Assembly: GCA_008694505.1 (NCBI GenBank)
Contig: VZDJ01007747.1
Coordinates: forward strand, 38,793,615-38,857,614
DNA length: 64,000 nucleotides
Source of the DNA: Cyanoderma ruficeps
Taxonomy: Eukaryota > Chordata > Aves > Passeriformes > Timaliidae
Direction of reading: 5' to 3'
Positions 63,462 to 64,000 of this stretch are shown here, one piece after another. The stretch's first letter is position 1; the number at the start of each line of letters is the position of its first letter. The translations under genes were made by a program, and so were the position numbers. The notes beneath the pieces were generated by a model. The model saw only the letters and a program-made list of their open reading frames with translations. It was not told the origin of the DNA and did not search any database.

Positions 63462-63574
63462 TGAAGAACTGGCTGTGCTGTGCGTCTGCTCTGACAAGAA
63501 ACTTCCAGTTATTTTTCAGCCTGTTCCAGCTGGGATGGAGGCAGGGCTGGAGAAAGTGCTGGAGAAAGGGCAGG
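63462..63574 (+). other. Possible exon 3 of an unidentified transcript
   Basis: A T-rich acceptor (TTTTGCTCATTTGTCAG) and a GTGAGC donor at 63575 bound 113 nt. Two frames are open. One (EELAVLCVCSDKKLPVIFQP, then VPAGMEAGLEKVLEKGQ) has a natural protein composition but does not follow the phase of the segment at 62337. The frame that does follow is tryptophan- and arginine-rich and less convincing. A missing small exon between them would resolve this. Unidentified. Confidence 0.22.
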
Positions 63575-64000
63575 GTGAGCCCTCCATGGAGCAGTGACCC
63601 TGCAGACCTCTGCCTGTTGGGGTCCCCTGGGTCCGGCTGTGGGAAAAGCCTTCTAGGTTTATTCTGACTCTGGTCCTGATGCTGCTTTAGGCTGGCTTTC
63701 ACTATTAGGGTTATTTTATGTTTAGCCAAGCTGCTACTTGCATGAATGTTGGGGTTTTGTTTGGTTTGGCTTTTTCTGTCACTTTAATTGCACTAGGTTT
63801 TCAAAGAATTACGTGTTTAGGATCTGAATGGCCTCAGAGCATAAGCAGCTAAAAATTGAAAATTAAAACCTGTCATGTCCAAATGGCGTCACTGCATGGA
63901 CTGTTTACATTTCATCTCATCAAACAGCTTTCCCAAATGGAGATGTAACAACTTCTATCTCTTCATCCAAGCACCTGGACATCATTGCATGTTTCACAAA
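63575..64000. other. Window end, no feature seen
   Basis: Mixed AT-rich sequence after the possible exon. I see no repeat or further splice-bounded open segment. Confidence 0.5.

Overview
This is a stretch of vertebrate nuclear genome, almost certainly from a bird. The evidence is a split coding domain with canonical GT/AG introns, long non-coding stretches, an avian-type CR1 LINE fragment (37079-37224 and 38018-38170, minus strand) and a retroviral solo LTR (about 49475-49914, minus strand). Species cannot be fixed from the sequence. A songbird or related lineage is only a guess.

The one gene that can be identified with confidence is the 3' end of ZFYVE28 (LST2, lateral signaling target protein 2 homolog) on the plus strand. 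The window opens inside an intron (1-8761). The penultimate exon (8762-8865) carries the first half of the FYVE zinc finger. After a 928-bp intron, the last exon (9794-9925 plus 3' UTR) carries the second half and the stop codon. Together they encode the last 77 residues, with the WVPD motif, the RKHHCRSCG basic patch, the RVC motif and all eight zinc cysteines. The 3' UTR probably ends shortly after the AATAAA at 10644-10649.

From about 10.7 kb to the end (53 kb) I recognise no protein-coding gene. In human the same-strand gene next in line is MXD4, but none of its exons could be recognised here. This part holds an orphan CpG island (20881-21240, core GC box at 21105-21111), two smaller CpG-rich patches (29329-29465 and 39980-40620), and several AT-rich blocks that look like conserved non-coding elements with clustered homeodomain, POU, SOX, TCF or nuclear-receptor motifs (25.8-26.1, 32.6-32.9, 44.45-44.54, 51.56-51.74 and 58.13-58.67 kb). 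It also holds strand-asymmetric A/C or G/T tracts, a perfect (ATT)n microsatellite, a 31-bp minisatellite and several inverted repeats. Some splice-bounded open segments (24314-24405, 41349-41442, and a phase-compatible set at 60992-63574) could be exons of an unidentified transcript, but chance is not excluded.

I found no clear undescribed biological system. The best leads are the CR1 copy split by a 793-bp insertion, the solo LTR with an exact 6-bp flanking repeat, the POU-SOX-like composite site beside a palindromic octamer-like element at 58.15-58.65 kb, the paired complementary low-complexity tracts in the ZFYVE28 intron, and the orphan CpG island.
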